Position numbers and translations under genes: made by a program
Shown: positions 1 through 11,967 of the stretch, piece by piece
Layout: the number at the start of each line of letters is the position of its first letter
Position numbering within the stretch: position 1 is the first letter of the stretch
Assembly (NCBI GenBank): GCA_963576475.1
Contig: OY754965.1
Location: 1,619,501-1,683,500 of the forward strand
DNA: 64,000 nucleotides
From: Molanna angustata
Taxonomy: Eukaryota; Arthropoda; Insecta; Trichoptera; Molannidae
Direction: 5' to 3'
Notes under the pieces: generated by a model
Databases searched by the model: none
Told to the model about the DNA's origin: nothing
The model's input: only the letters and a program-made list of their open reading frames with translations

Positions 1-500
1 CAGCAAAGCTTGCTGTGCACAATACAATCAATAGTTGTTCCAAAAATAATGTATGCAAGTGAGATATGGATATGGTAGAAGATGCATGAAAGTAAAATTA
101 ACGCTGTGGAAATGAGGTTCTTAAGATGAATGTGTAACAAATTATGATCGAATAAGGAATGAGGATATCAAAAGAGAATGTAATATTGAAAGAGATATTA
201 TGAGTAGAATGAAGGTAAATGCTTTGCAATCATTTGGACATGTATAGAGAATGAACGATGAATGTCTGACAAATATACAAGACTGAAAAGAGTGGAATGA
301 GATGTAGAATCCGGCCGAGAAAGAGTTGGCACGATCATATAAATGAAATTTGAAAGATGAGAACATACAAAGTCAGAATAATAGGGGAGCATGTAAGATG
401 CGATGTATGGATGTAAATGAGGCAAAAGGTGAACGTCAAGATAGAAGTGTCTGGCGATCATTTCTCTCTGCCTACACCAAATGGCATAATGGTATATATA
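1..500 (+). mobile_element. LINE 3'-end remnant (RT C-terminal tail)
   Basis: Broken frames on the plus strand read like the extreme C-terminus of an insect non-LTR retrotransposon ORF2. Seen are a stretch of the type RIRNEDIKREC, then MNDECLT, a PRKSWHDH-like patch and, at 350-490, RGACKMRCMDVNEAKG followed by RSVWRSFLSAY. Several stops and shifts break the frame, so it is a dead fragment. The same C-terminal signature recurs near 3200, 8520, 45070 and 61850. The clade was not determined. Confidence 0.6.
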
Positions 501-904
501 CTATGTACTTTAGTTTCAATATGGCTATAACAGTTATTTTTTATACAAATGTCTCATTGACATTTTTATCATAAACATATTGCCATTATTTCCTGACGGC
601 TATATCAGTCTTAACTGTCAATGTATTAAATAAATGTATTCATTATGGACCCTGGAGTGGCAACCAAGAAATTGCCGCAGATATCCGGGAGTAGGAAGGT
701 CTCTACGACATTAGACGACTGATGAACGATGATATATGATGGATTCATTTTTTTGCATGATATTTCGTATATGTGCATTACATATTAAATTTTTCTGGCA
801 TAGTTGTATTGAATGTATTTTACAATAATTTTTAGTCTTATAAAAACATATTGCTTAAACAATTGCATCGATATATTATGTATATGAAACATATTAATGA
901 TATT

Positions 905-1090
905 GAATTGAATAATGTTAAGATTGTGTTGTATAGAAATAAACGATGACAAGACTATGTTCCTCCCTCGAATATGAGATCCGATCTCATATTCGAGGGA
1001 TGAATAAATCTTTAACTATGATATTTATTATTATTATGTTATTCTGTATTAAAGTATGTAGGTATCTAATTTTTATTAAATAAATAAAAA
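905..1090 (+). repeat. Interspersed repeat with perfect hairpin, inside STRAP intron
   Basis: CCCTCGAATATGAGATC is followed directly by its reverse complement around 966-1001, a near-perfect palindrome. A diverged copy lies at 59185-59375. It shares the lead-in GACAAGACTATGTTCCTCCC and the trailing AAAGTATGT, GTATCTAATTTTTATTAAAT, but its hairpin is decayed. The repeat ends just upstream of the STRAP splice acceptor, so it supplies intron sequence next to the branch-point region. Confidence 0.6.
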
Positions 1091-1105
1091 AAATACATGT
1101 TATAG

Positions 1106-1273
1106 ATTGCAAGGTGACGTTCTTAGACTCTGATACATTGGAGAAGACAGCGGAGGTCACAGTACCAACCAAGTGTTACTCTGCTTCGCTCCACCCAGAC
1201 AAGAATGTATTTGTCTGCGGTGGTGAGGACCTCAAGGTATACAAGTTCCACTATGCCAGTGGTGAGGAGATGG
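1106..1273 (+). CDS. STRAP: STRAP-like WD40 protein, penultimate clear exon (partial gene)
   Basis: The frame reads CKVTFLDSDTLEKTAEVTVP, then SASLHPDKNVFVCGGEDLKV, then YKFHYASGEEM. This is the sixth-blade region of STRAP (serine/threonine kinase receptor-associated protein, also called UNRIP), a seven-bladed WD40 protein. It is known to bind the SMN complex and the TGF-beta receptor pathway. The acceptor is TATAG ending at 1105 and the donor is GGTGAGAC at 1273/1274, leaving one base of a split Glu codon. Upstream exons lie off the left edge. The acceptor could instead be the AG at 1112, which would remove two residues. Confidence 0.85.
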
Positions 1274-1567
1274 GTGAGACATTCTTTTATTTTTTTTTTA
1301 ATTAAAACGTCTTTCATTTTCTGTTTAAGATAATAAAATATTCTATGTCCTAGGAAGATCCTGGGTTCGTTTCAGTTTTTAATAATTGTGTTCTTAGTCT
1401 GGATCTCTGAGATGATAAATATCATCCACAATTATTAAATTTGGAGATTTATTATTTTAGTCATATCATAAAAAATACAATCCAGCTTTGTAGTAAAAAT
1501 AATGGTTGCGCAGGGGAGTTGAGTGCCAGTTGGTGGGTTAGTTATGAGTGTGACTCGAGTCATAAAG

Positions 1568-1705
1568 GGGCCCCTTAAGCCCGTATACATGGTTGCAAGC
1601 CCGTGTGGCTCGCCTATTCTGACTGGTACTCGCATGTGCTTGCGGGCCTTGATTCGTGAAACGAGTGAAATCTCAATTGCCTTTCTCTTTTGTATCTTAT
1701 ATTAC
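1568..1705 (+). repeat. Interspersed repeat shared with 17880-18003
   Basis: About 130 bp, including GGCTCGCCTATTCTGACTGG and CAATTGCCTTTCTCTTTTGT, reappears on the opposite strand at 17880-18003. There it sits inside a larger inverted-repeat element. It lies in the STRAP intron and has no coding signal. Confidence 0.55.
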
Positions 1706-1875
1706 TGAAACTAATTGAAATGACAGTTGCAAGCTTGCCATAAATTATTTCTTGTTATGGTGAAAAATTAAATAATATTTTACTTGTGAGATAGTTTTCT
1801 TTTTAACTGATTAGTTAATAAGATCTTAATATGTTTAAAGTACTTTTTTTTTTACTATATTTGTTGTGTTTTTAG

Positions 1876-2138
1876 AATCAAACAAGGGTCACTTTGGTCC
1901 CGTGCACTGCGTCCGTTTCTCACCCGACGGTGAACTGTATGCCAGTGGCTCAGAGGACGGTACAGTGCGCATGTGGCAGACCAGAGTGGGACTGTCGTAC
2001 GGTCTATGGAGGAGGGCAGAGGGAGGGGCGGGGGATGCTCAGCACCCTCAGGGGGCGCCACAGCCAACACAGCCCCCTCCCCTCACCAACGGACAGGTCA
2101 ACGGGAGCCCCACGTTCAAGGAACTGACGGCTAACTGA
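1876..2138 (+). CDS. STRAP: STRAP-like WD40 protein, exon with last WD repeat and stop
   Basis: The acceptor TTTTTAG precedes 1876. The split codon joins 1106-1273 in phase (G+AA = Glu). The product reads [44 protein letters not shown], which is the highly conserved final WD40 blade of STRAP. A Pro/Gln-rich tail follows, ending FKELTAN at TGA 2136-2138. The exon is much more GC-rich than its introns. The tail does not resemble the acidic end of vertebrate STRAP. A GT donor seven bases after the TGA and a downstream acidic exon (3594-3637) raise the possibility of a longer form. Confidence 0.88.
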
Positions 2139-2229
2139 CCCGGTAATTAATAAGTTTTTATATATAAAATGCAATTGAAGTAGTACGAAAATATATGTAT
2201 CATATATCATCTTACCCTAATTTTCTTTG

Positions 2230-2705
2230 TTGGCCCAAGATATGCCAGCGGAGCAATATACACAGTCTGTCACTATTGCAAAATATTCTCTCGAATCCAA
2301 ACCTCCCACAGTACCTTAAAAATCAATTCACTTATTTATCCAATCATAGATTTCCACTCCGATCTACTGAAAGTACGACTCTATCCATCCCTGTGCTTAA
2401 AACGTTTGAAGTACAATCAGCAAGACTATTAAGTCCGGATATTGCGTCGTATAACTCTTTGTATTTTCAAGAAAAAACTAAAGAAGGAATATTTATATCG
2501 ATTTCCTTTCGTTCTTTCCCAATCCCTTTTTTGATATGATGATATTTTAGTGTAATGTATTTTTTCTTAGTTTTTTTTCGCTTTCATTCTATTGTTGATG
2601 TACATAATATACAATTTTGTCATATTTTGTAATCTGGTCGCTTGGAAAAAATTTCCTTATGGCAATAAGCCCGCATTATATTATGTAAAAAAAAAGATAA
2701 ATAAA
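2230..2705 (+). mobile_element. LINE (CR1/Jockey-like) ORF2 C-terminus and 3' tail
   Basis: An open stretch to 2539 contains HRFPLRSTESTTLSIPVLKT followed by FEVQSARLLSPDIA. This pattern (LRS...TTLSIP...F.VQSARLWN) is typical of LINE reverse transcriptase C-termini, and the element at 11968-12320 reads the same way. It ends in GGAAAAAATTTCCTTATGGCAATAA and an A-rich tail near 2700. The conserved WN is degraded, so this is a truncated copy. Confidence 0.6.
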
Positions 2706-3189
2706 TAAAGCAGAATAAATGCAGAATTATTAAATAAATCATGGTAACAAAAATATTTAATGAACTGCCAATAGATTCAAAGTACATTAATAATTTTCTG
2801 TTGTTTAGTAAAAAGACTAAAATATATAAATGTTAGTATTGATTTCTTTGAGGATAATCTGCGTCAGATTCTAATCCTTGGGAGGATCAGTAATCAACCA
2901 ACGTTTCGCCTGTATTGCAACAGGCATGTTCCTGGCCTATATATCATATATTGAATAAACAAGATATAAGTAGTGTGTAAAAGTGCTCTGTAAGTTTTTT
3001 ATATAATAAAAATATTAACTATTATTATACTCTTCTGTAATAATCTTTGTCAAAACTATCCAGCTTTATGCATTATGTATACAGATGGGAAAAACTTATT
3101 AAGCAATTTACCTGTTATATATAGATGAAGAAAGAGGTCATTAACGTAATGAAAATCAACATGATTAGATGGTTTTGCCTTTGGATCAC

Positions 3190-3500
3190 TCGTAGACGAG
3201 TGGATAGCCGTAAAACAATTTAGAATATATAGATGGTTTGGTTTGGCCACATGGGAAGAACTAATGAAGAACGCCTGACATAGAAAATATACAAAAGCCG
3301 ATAAAAACAGAACAAGAAGTCGGGGTTATCCAAGAAAAGAATTGCACAAAAAATATAAAATATGAAAAGTTCTAACAGCAGTTATGGATATGTATTACAC
3401 GTTTCATGAATATTGTTGAAGCAATGGATGAGTTCAAAGATATAAAATATGACATTTGATTCTCTCTGCCTATCGTATTAGAGATACTATCTTGTATCAT
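3190..3500 (+). mobile_element. LINE 3'-end remnant
   Basis: Degenerate frames resemble WFGHMGRTNEERLT followed by a basic RSRGYPRKE stretch. The fragment ends in TTCTCTCTGCCTA, a tail also seen at 454-475, 48935, 53620 and 45275. Stops interrupt it repeatedly. Confidence 0.5.
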
Positions 3501-3593
3501 TCGTTACTGGATCGTTTAACCCACCCAAAACTGATTTATTCTTATTTTTATTAACCCACATAATAATATAATTATTTTTTTTATTACTTTCAG

Positions 3594-3637
3594 CATTTAT
3601 CCCTGAGGATTCATCAAGTGAAGACTCGGATTATTAA
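3594..3637 (+). other. Candidate acidic terminal exon of STRAP
   Basis: A strong acceptor (polypyrimidine tract, TTACTTTCAG) ends at 3593. It is followed by a short open frame reading AFIPEDSSSEDSDY and TAA at 3635-3637 if one base is carried in. AATAAA-type signals follow near 3755-3772. The phase matches a possible donor CCCG|GTAATT seven bases after the 2136 TGA. Acidic Ser/Glu/Asp tails are usual for STRAP. It may be a true terminal exon used by alternative splicing or readthrough, or chance. Confidence 0.4.
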
Positions 3638-3820
3638 ATTGTCATGTGAACAAACAAATTATGTGATGTGCTATTTATTGAATCAAAAAAAATCATATAA
3701 ATATATACTTAATATAAACTTACTGTTGAATAATTACATAATGTAAAAAAATAATAAAAAAAAAACAATAAAATGCTTTCAATCGTTTCGTCGTTGATTC
3801 AAAAAAGTTTGAAAAAAATT

Positions 3821-3910
3821 GTACAGTGTATGTTTTAGTGAAGTGTTTACTGTAACTCTACTTCTGTACAGTGTATGTTTTAGTGAAGTGTTTACTGTAA
3901 CTCTACTTCT
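3821..3910. repeat. 45-bp tandem duplication (2 copies)
   Basis: The segment from GTACAGTGTATG to CTCTACTTCT occurs twice in succession (3821-3865 and 3866-3910) with no difference seen. It lies just past the A-rich stretch that follows the candidate STRAP terminal exon, so it could be in a 3' UTR. Confidence 0.85.
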
Positions 3911-4744
3911 GTAAATATCTTATGACATATTATTTTATTTGTGATTTTGTCTAAATTAATGTAACTAGGATATTATTATGTAATACATTACTTTCCACAC
4001 TTTATTTATAAAGTATATTCATGAAACATTTGTATATGATAATTGACACTAATTTAAATTTATTTTGAGTAGTTATTTGTTACATTAAATAACCACAAAT
4101 TACAAAAATACTTTTCAATCATGTGTTTATAATTTTCATAGTTTATGGTTTATATGTTGAATTTGTTACAAGTACCAAATTTATAGCATTCTACAATGAC
4201 AATGACATTCTATATTGACAATGCTTTCTATTTAATAATACTTTACAGTAAGAAAAATACTGCACTCCCTAACAATTTCACTCCTGCACTGAATAGCCTT
4301 TATATTCTGACAGCTGTGATAGCAAATAAATACTATTGTCAAACTTGCAAATTAAGAGGAACTGTGCTGTCGATAACGATATTGCCTTGGACAGTAAAAT
4401 AATTTCTTTTTTCAATATCTTTTTCTTGTCTTACATCTAAAGATGATGCATATTCCAATATTCATTGTATTTATCGTGTTATTCTCAAATTATATGTTGC
4501 AGTTATTGAGTATTTTTGTATATGTTTGAAAGAAGAAGCAATTCACATTTGAAAAAGTTCGACTTAATGAAAAATTTTAAATTTTGTCATATTATTTAAT
4601 TTTAATAAAGCTATCTTTCAAAGACATTTTTAATCAATTCAAAATTATTACAAACTTTTGTTTACCATGTGTTGAAAATTTCACTACATAGAATTGAATA
4701 ATGCATCAATGTACTCAGTATTAATGTTCGAAATAAAACATGAG

Positions 4745-5730
4745 GCACCAAAAAACTGAAACAACTTTATATGAGGCATACATCAAAAGCAATCTAACAT
4801 ATCTAATAGCATTCTGGACAATTGGCAATAATACAGAAATCCAAAAGCTACAAAAAAGCAAAATAGAATAATAAAAATAACTTATAATCTAAATGCATAC
4901 ACACCATTGAAATACCTATACACAAAAAAATAACATACAGAAGATGGCACAGTTTGAAACATAACTAGTACACAAAATTAAAATAGAAGGCCCTGAACTA
5001 AGACATAAGCAGAAAACATAAATCCACATACAAAAAAATCACTTTGAAACAAAACTGAGAAAACTACAAAAAATGGACTGGAAAGAATAATGTGCAAACG
5101 ACTGTGTGATTATGGCCGGTATTACAGTCTCAGTTTAAGAGCTAAACTCAAGTTTTACAAAAATATAGAGTATTACAGTGTCCGTTTAGGCCCAATCTTC
5201 CCTCAAATACGTCACTAAAACGATAAATATTTAACTCAATGTTTCTGGTGGATTAAGTACTTAACGGTGAGTCAACTGTCATTTCTCGACTCTTTGCTAG
5301 GCAACGCGTGTAGTTTCAGTGTTCTATCACTAGAGGCATTAGTTGTATCGACGGTGGCGTTGTATTTTGGTGAAAAAAAATTAAATTTACCATGTTGGAT
5401 AATAAAACAATAGTATTTCAAGTCGTAGCGTCCTGTTATGAAGTTCGTATTATTTGAGGTTATTTAAAATTTGACAGATAACCACACAAAAAGTAAATTA
5501 TGTCTATAATTGAAGATTTAGTACTGACATGTCATATTGCACTGTAATACGGAAATGGATTCAATCTCCCCTTAACATTAATCTTGAGTTTAACAAACTC
5601 AATGAGTTGAGGACCAACTGTAATACCGGCCCTATGATAAATTGCCAGAACAAATAAAAACTATGAACGAAAAGGCATTCCAATGGGTATTGAAAACTAG
5701 AGTTTGTATCAAGCATTGAAGTTAAGTGTT
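4745..5730 (+). mobile_element. LINE (CR1/Jockey-like) fragment split by a MITE
   Basis: Plus-strand frames read TLYEAYIKSNLTYLIAFWTI, GNNTEIQKLQKSK and YTPLKYLYTKK-like residues, the usual LINE motif Y.AYI.S.L.YGI..WG......LQKLQ. After a 519-bp insertion (5114-5632) the same element resumes with YDKLPEQIKTMNEKAFQWVL and a stop near 5716. The two halves meet in the expected order, which dates the MITE after the LINE. Confidence 0.6.
5114..5632. mobile_element. MITE with GGCCGGTATTACAGT terminal inverted repeats
   Basis: The left end GGCCGGTATTACAGT and right end ACTGTAATACCGGCC are inverted repeats. The 4-bp TATG occurs at both flanks (5111-5114 and 5633-5636) and is a likely target duplication, sharing one base with the left end. 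There is no coding capacity. Subterminal sequence with repeated AACTCAA/TTGAGTT is also inverted. The superfamily is not certain. Confidence 0.65.
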
Positions 5731-6148
5731 GTTGTACAATGACTACCATGTTACCATGTAAGTATAAATTGTCATTTAGCCAATAATCTTTTTTTAATAA
5801 ATATTATAAATAAAAAAAAAGACTGGAATTCAACGTACTTTAAAGAACTTAAATTGTGGTGATGTTAATGTGACAAAAAACCTTTAGTTATTATAATTAT
5901 AACTTCAAATTTTGATGTGATTTTTTTATTTTAGAAGCAATATCATAAACTTAGTATTACTCCGATCATAATAATGGCATATTTCTATAAAAATAAAAAA
6001 AATCACACTTTTGGAGGTAAGAAAATTACATACTTATATCAAATTACTTATCTTCCAGCCAGTTTTTAAAAACTTTAATTTTCGTTTGAAAATAATGTTT
6101 CATATGACAAGTTATATATTTATGTTGAAAATAATATGTCTCATATTA

Positions 6149-8327
6149 GAGCCATTCCGCCAAATTTGGTCCCGTTACGAAATGGACAAAACGGACATTT
6201 AATTATTTTTTTGTAATATTTTTATATGTTATCCGAAAAAGTACATATTAAAGTTTTTAGGAATAAATACAATTCACATAAAAAATGAAAAATTTAGGAG
6301 GAATTGCGATTTCAAACATGATCGACGCAAAAAGTACGTCCTTTTAGTCACGATTACTCATTCACATTTTATCAACAATACAAGGTTTTTTTTACCTAAC
6401 TTATGTCATTTTACATAAAAATCATTATAAAGATTCCAAAAAGTAAACAATTAATTCAAAAAAGTATTCAAATCACGATTAAAATCACATGCTAATTTTT
6501 TTTCGTCACGTTTTTGGCCATAAGGACTCTATTTTTCACTTTTTGACTATTTAGCTGACCTAAAAATCCAACCAAACTACAATTAAATGAAAAAACGCCT
6601 CAAATTTTACCATATTGTCTTAATTAAAGTCCAATTCTGCGATTTATTTTGAATTATTTAGACTAAAACATGATGTAAAAATTTGTGACCGTGACTAAGT
6701 GAGACATGCTATCGCGACTAAATGGAAACTAAAGTTGTAGTCACACAGCTATATAATCCAACTGTCGATTTTTTCCAGAGAAAGTATTTCTCTTAACAAA
6801 TCGTCAGAAAAAAACCTTAGTCACGCGTACCTATAGAATTTTCTGGGGAGTTTACATGTTGTTAGTGAGTTCCAATTTGAAGTCAATAATCACCAACTTA
6901 GAGGCTTCGCAGCATATTTGTTATTTATAATATATGGATGAACCTTAAATTCGTAGTAGAGCATTTTGTGTCTGTTCCCCCCTTATAACTTTTGATCCGC
7001 TTAATGCACAAAGCCTAAAATTTCAGCAGTCATAGAATATTTTAGGCCTACAAAACTTTTATAATCATAATTTTTATATTAAATCTTCTACTATTGATAG
7101 ATTGACAGTTGGATCTCACGTGTTACATCCAACTAGTATAGATTTTAAATAATCATTATAAATCAAACAAAATGGTAAAATAATTAAGTATTTATTAGTA
7201 AAGTATGTTTTTACAAAATAGGATTTAAGTGCTTAATCATACAAGACAAGACAGCAACAAATAAATTTCTCAATAAAAATCGATGTATTTGTCATCACTT
7301 TATAGATAATTTTGAAAACTTATTAAACAATCTTGTTTACTGCCTGAAATTCAGACAAAAAATGGCACTATGTACCTACGTAAATAAAAATGTCACTATG
7401 ATTAATCTCAAAATTATTCTGAATAGGCTCTCTTAACCCTAAACTTATCTAGTACATATTAGACAATTCTTTTTTTGCAGTCGGGTAAAAACTACAATGT
7501 GAACATAACTTTATGTGTCCTTTTCGTCACAAAAATTGTTCCGCTTATATGTCACGTAACTAAATGGACGTGACGAACTCCCACTTTGTTAAACTTAATC
7601 ACAAAAATATCAATATTCTGCGTGGTTTTATAAGAAATTATTGTTTAATTAGTTTCCATACTAATTCTTTGTTAGTTTATGAATGACAGAATGTTTGAAA
7701 AATTCACTGGTTCTTTTAAATAGCTGTAACTAAAGTGGACTTTTTATTTGTCTAATCTCCAGCGAACTTTTGTCGTCACGGATTACTCGCATTGCAATGG
7801 ATAAAAGATGAAATAAAATGATTGCCATAGCTTGATAATGTTACCAGGATGATAAAATTATATTTATTGGTAGTTTTTTAAAACATAGTATAGGTAGAAA
7901 AGTGGTGACTAAAGTGGACATGTCCATCGTAATTGAAATATGGTCTTTAGTATTTTAATTGTTTTTTATTAGATATTAAAAGATAATTAGAATAAAACTG
8001 ATCTAGTTTAAACAAACCATACTAAATATTAACGAAAAAATAAAAACATAATGAACTGTTCTAAAAAAAACGTGAATTGTGGATAGTCAAAGTTGACCAA
8101 ACCAGCTGGGACACGTTAAAATTGTCCGTTTTGTTTCATATTTTAATTTATAACAAATTAAATTAAACAAAAATTGGCATTGTCAGGTATTTTTTTAAAT
8201 GCTAATGAACTTTACTATTAATTAAAAAATATATATAGAGAAAAAAAAGCAAGATATTCTTGTAAGTGATTATTATATTGCTGGGACAATGCTTTTTCCG
8301 TTGGGTCTTTTTTTCCCGGAATGGCTC
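6149..8327. mobile_element. 2.18-kb element with GAGCCATTCCG inverted ends
   Basis: The left end GAGCCATTCCG (6149-6159) is the exact reverse complement of CGGAATGGCTC at 8317-8327. Both are flanked by ATTA, consistent with a 4-bp target duplication. The interior is very AT-rich, lacks a long ORF and repeats short phrases around CTAAATGGA, AAGTGGAC and CGTCACG. It carries a nested inverted-repeat element at 6756-7137. It looks like a non-autonomous DNA transposon of unrecognised superfamily. Confidence 0.55.
6756..7137 (-). mobile_element. Diverged, shortened copy of the 1-kb ATCCAACTGTCGA element
   Basis: It begins ATCCAACTGTCGA and ends GACAGTTGGATCTCACGTG...ACTAGT, which is the reverse orientation of the copies at 18337, 30681 and 31771. 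It retains the block that translates as HQLRGFAAY (6889-6920) and the TATAACTTTTGATCCGCTTA segment. It lacks the CA microsatellite and about 600 bp of the interior. Confidence 0.65.
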
Positions 8328-8499
8328 ATTATGACTCTTCGCTTTTTCAAATTTATTCTATTGATTTATCATTTTGTCATGTTTTTTTTTTATGTTCTAT
8401 AAATTTTATTTATAATTGTAATGAATAATTTGTATTTATGTGTGAGAGTCTGATCATAGTTTTACTAAATATGTAAAACTAAGAGAAAAACAATGTTAT

Positions 8500-8720
8500 A
8501 GATAAGTAATGATTTTGGGGGTGGTTTGACCACATTGAAAGAATAAAAGAGAAATGATTGACAGAATATATGAAACTGAGAGGGAGAGAAATGGTATATG
8601 AAAAAGAAATAATATTTGAGGGGATTAGTCAATGTTTGTGGCATTTTGCTTTCTTTGCCTACTTTGTAAAGATAAAACAATGTATGGTAGTACGTATGTA
8701 TTGTGTATAATACATAAAAA
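8500..8720 (+). mobile_element. LINE 3'-end remnant
   Basis: The frame resembles WFDHIERIKEK, LTEYMKLRGREM and then a CTTTGCCTAC tail. This is the same C-terminal signature as 1-500, heavily decayed. Confidence 0.45.
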
Positions 8721-8884
8721 ATATTTTTTGATTTAGAGTATTTGAACGCAGGAATTTTTTATGACATATTTATCACAATGCTCAATCTCACAACCAAATA
8801 AAAATATTGTCCATATTAAAAAAAAATGATTTGTCCATATAAATTGAATTTTGAAAGATTGCAATGCTAAAATACATTTAATTT

Positions 8885-9224
8885 AAAAGTGCACTTCGTA
8901 GATAAGTTGGTGTGATTGCATTTTGTGTTGTCATACGTTAAAAACAGGATATTCCCTACAATTAGGGAATATTTTTTCATTGTTTCTAATATTTGTAGAA
9001 GTTATTCTGATAAATCTGCACGAAGGTTAAAAAAATGAGTTTAAAATTATTACATAAGATATGCATCATTCTATCATATTACACTCAGATTGTTTTCTTT
9101 TAAAATTTCTTATTATTAAGTCTTAAATATGTAATTAGAGGAACTTAATTTATAGATATGGCAATGTCATTCCGTTTATTTGACAGACTGACAGTCATAC
9201 AGACATAACCATGAAATGCACTTA
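8885..9224. mobile_element. MITE family with AAGTGCACTT ends, copy 1
   Basis: The ends are AAAAGTGCACTT and AAATGCACTT, inverted. The interior includes ACAGGATATTCCCTACAATT, GATAAATCTGCAC and GATTGTTTTCTTTTA, all found in order in the second copy at 17219-17573. The two copies are clearly diverged, so the family is old. Confidence 0.7.
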
Positions 9225-11967
9225 TTTATGTGAAACGCAGTTTTGTTTCGTAGCAGATGTAATTTGTATGCCACGAAGTGTGTATATTAAATGAATGTAT
9301 GAAAATTACTCAGTTTTGAAATTATATGATAGTACAAATTCATGAATATTTAAACATAATCATAACCTTTAAGGAACGTAAATTGAATTCATAGTCTTTT
9401 TCAAAAGTACATATAAATTATTTAAAAACTAACAATTTTTATTTTTTAGTTAAAGTAATGTAAATTCTTTTATTTACATTTTAAATATCAATACAAATAA
9501 GTATTAAAAATATGCATGTATGTGTATTAATGAAACTTTTCCTAATTAAGGTGTAAGAATTTTTTTTTGATGATTTCATAAAAATGTTGAATTTTGAATC
9601 TCATAGGAATACTTTCAAATGTAACGAATTGTTTTAAAAAAAAATCTATAAGTGTGTTTGTTTTGTACCCAGCTGTATGTTTTTTGTGTTGAATTGTATT
9701 TTTAATCTAATAGTGAAAAGCTATGATTTATGACTTTTTTTGCCATTTTTTAAACGAATAGTTATACTAAGAGATACGGAACCTTCAATTTTCAAACACA
9801 TGAGCCCCTACAATTAAGTAGGTACCAACCGTACTAGTGAAATTATTGTTATTTCATTATTTAGTACCGTAAAATTTTCACGAATATTACTGTCATTGTC
9901 TCTTACAATAATTTGTACTAAAACAAACAGGGAATTTGGTATTTTTTTATGTGAATGAATAATTAGTTGATAGCTTCCCATATTAGTTGTATGAAACATT
10001 AGTATAATTTAGTTTGACATCAGATATTTTCATTTTTAAATAATGATAATCCAAGTTTTTGTGTATAAAAATCATTTAAATTATTGCATCATCACACTAG
10101 ATCTAGGTACACATTTAAATTATATTTTAATGATTATGATGTTATCACAGTAAGTTATCATACTTATTTATAAATTCTTAATATTTATTTCATTACAATT
10201 AAAATTTGTAACTATTAATCAATTTAATATGACGAATTTCAAAGCATAATAATTTCAGAAATGTAAAATAACGTAAGATTGAATTAATTATAATGTGCAT
10301 TATTTATAAAATATAATGGCCAAAATATTGGAACTTGTTATGTATTTAGTGTGGAATTATTTAAATTTAAAGACACGTTTGTTATTATTTATAGTTGGAT
10401 TATATTATCATAATATGTAATACCTTTAATTTTTAATAAATATATGAACAAGAAATTTTGTTAGACAATTTAAAATTAATTTGCAATAGAAACTGTTACA
10501 ATTATACAATAAATGATTATTTAGACTTCTTTGTGAGATCCTGCTATCCCTTTTTTTTATCATAACTGACAGTTTCCTTTAAAAATCACATTCATTTAGA
10601 GTCTCGTTCATTTCAAATTTCTGTTATAAATAAATCTTACAATCTGATTCGTTATTCTATTTTTGGTATAATAATATATCAAATTAATAATTTTCCTGTT
10701 ATACTTGGAAACAATTAGCAATTCTTGATGATGTTACAATTTCCATTGGTAATAAAATACAAGCAATTTAGTGTATGAAAAATCAATTTTGTTTATAATG
10801 TGTTTCTTTGTAAATGTAAATCACTATTATTTATAGTTACGTACTTTAAATGATAATATTTCTAAATTATTTAAATCAATTATAATTAAAAAATGTTTTT
10901 AAATTAATTCTATAGATTCATAAATATATTTAAAATCAAAAACAGTTATTTTGATTAGTTTTTTATTGCTGTATTTAGACAAAGACTTAAATGCTAAAAT
11001 ACACTTACATTACGGAGTTAAACCTTGAATTTATATTCTTCAAATATAAATTAGCATAATTTTTTTTTATAATTTGATTACAAAATAGATAATAAAGAAT
11101 ATGTTTTTTTCCTCAAAGTATCCTCTTTTCAAATTTATTTTTAAATTTCTAACTTTGCTCAAATAACTCATCAGTCTTTGTTTCATAAAATGTGTTTCAA
11201 TGGAATATATACAAATTGAATGTTTCAACTAATTTCAATTTTGATTTTGAACTGTATGGAGTTTGCGTTTTAATTGGATTGCAATGTATCATTTTGTTCA
11301 ACTTTTCTTTATTACTTTTTATAATGTCTGTGGTGTAAGTATTGAATAATATGATCCGGAGAATGATTTCAGATGGGAAATTAGTATTTATCAAACATAT
11401 AAGATGAATGTCTAACAAAATTTTAACGTATAAGATGAAAATTAATAATAATATGTAATTATGGACCTGTGTATTACAATATAACCTCTATTTATCGTTT
11501 TTAAAGAAAACTGATTGAAATGAAAAGATGTATGAAAAGTGACAAATATTATGACACAATATTGTACCAAATATTGTTCTAAAAGCCGAGTTACACAATC
11601 TTATTCCATAGTGACAATATCAACGAATTTGATAGTTTTTTATAAGGCCTTTTTGATAAAATATAACTCCTATTTGTCATACTTTTTGTGTTCTATTATA
11701 TTATCTATATATTAATATGTGAAGCGAAAACTTTGAACTCTTTTTTAAACAAACTACGCTCACGTAGGAGTGTGAGATTTGGCATAGTTAAAGTTCATAT
11801 AGAGAAGAAGTGCATAAATTGAAAATTTATACATAATATATGTTGAAAATACATTTCATTTACAATATTAAAAAATATGATATATGAGATTGTCGTAATA
11901 TTCATCTACTGTCATTGCTTTATAATATATTTATAACTCCTATTTATCACAATATTTAAAAAAAATA
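9225..11967. other. AT-rich intergenic DNA, no feature recognised
   Basis: Reading both strands gave no conserved coding frame, splice-site-bounded exon, tandem array or inverted-repeat pair that could be supported. The ORFs present are short and AT-driven. Confidence 0.5.
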
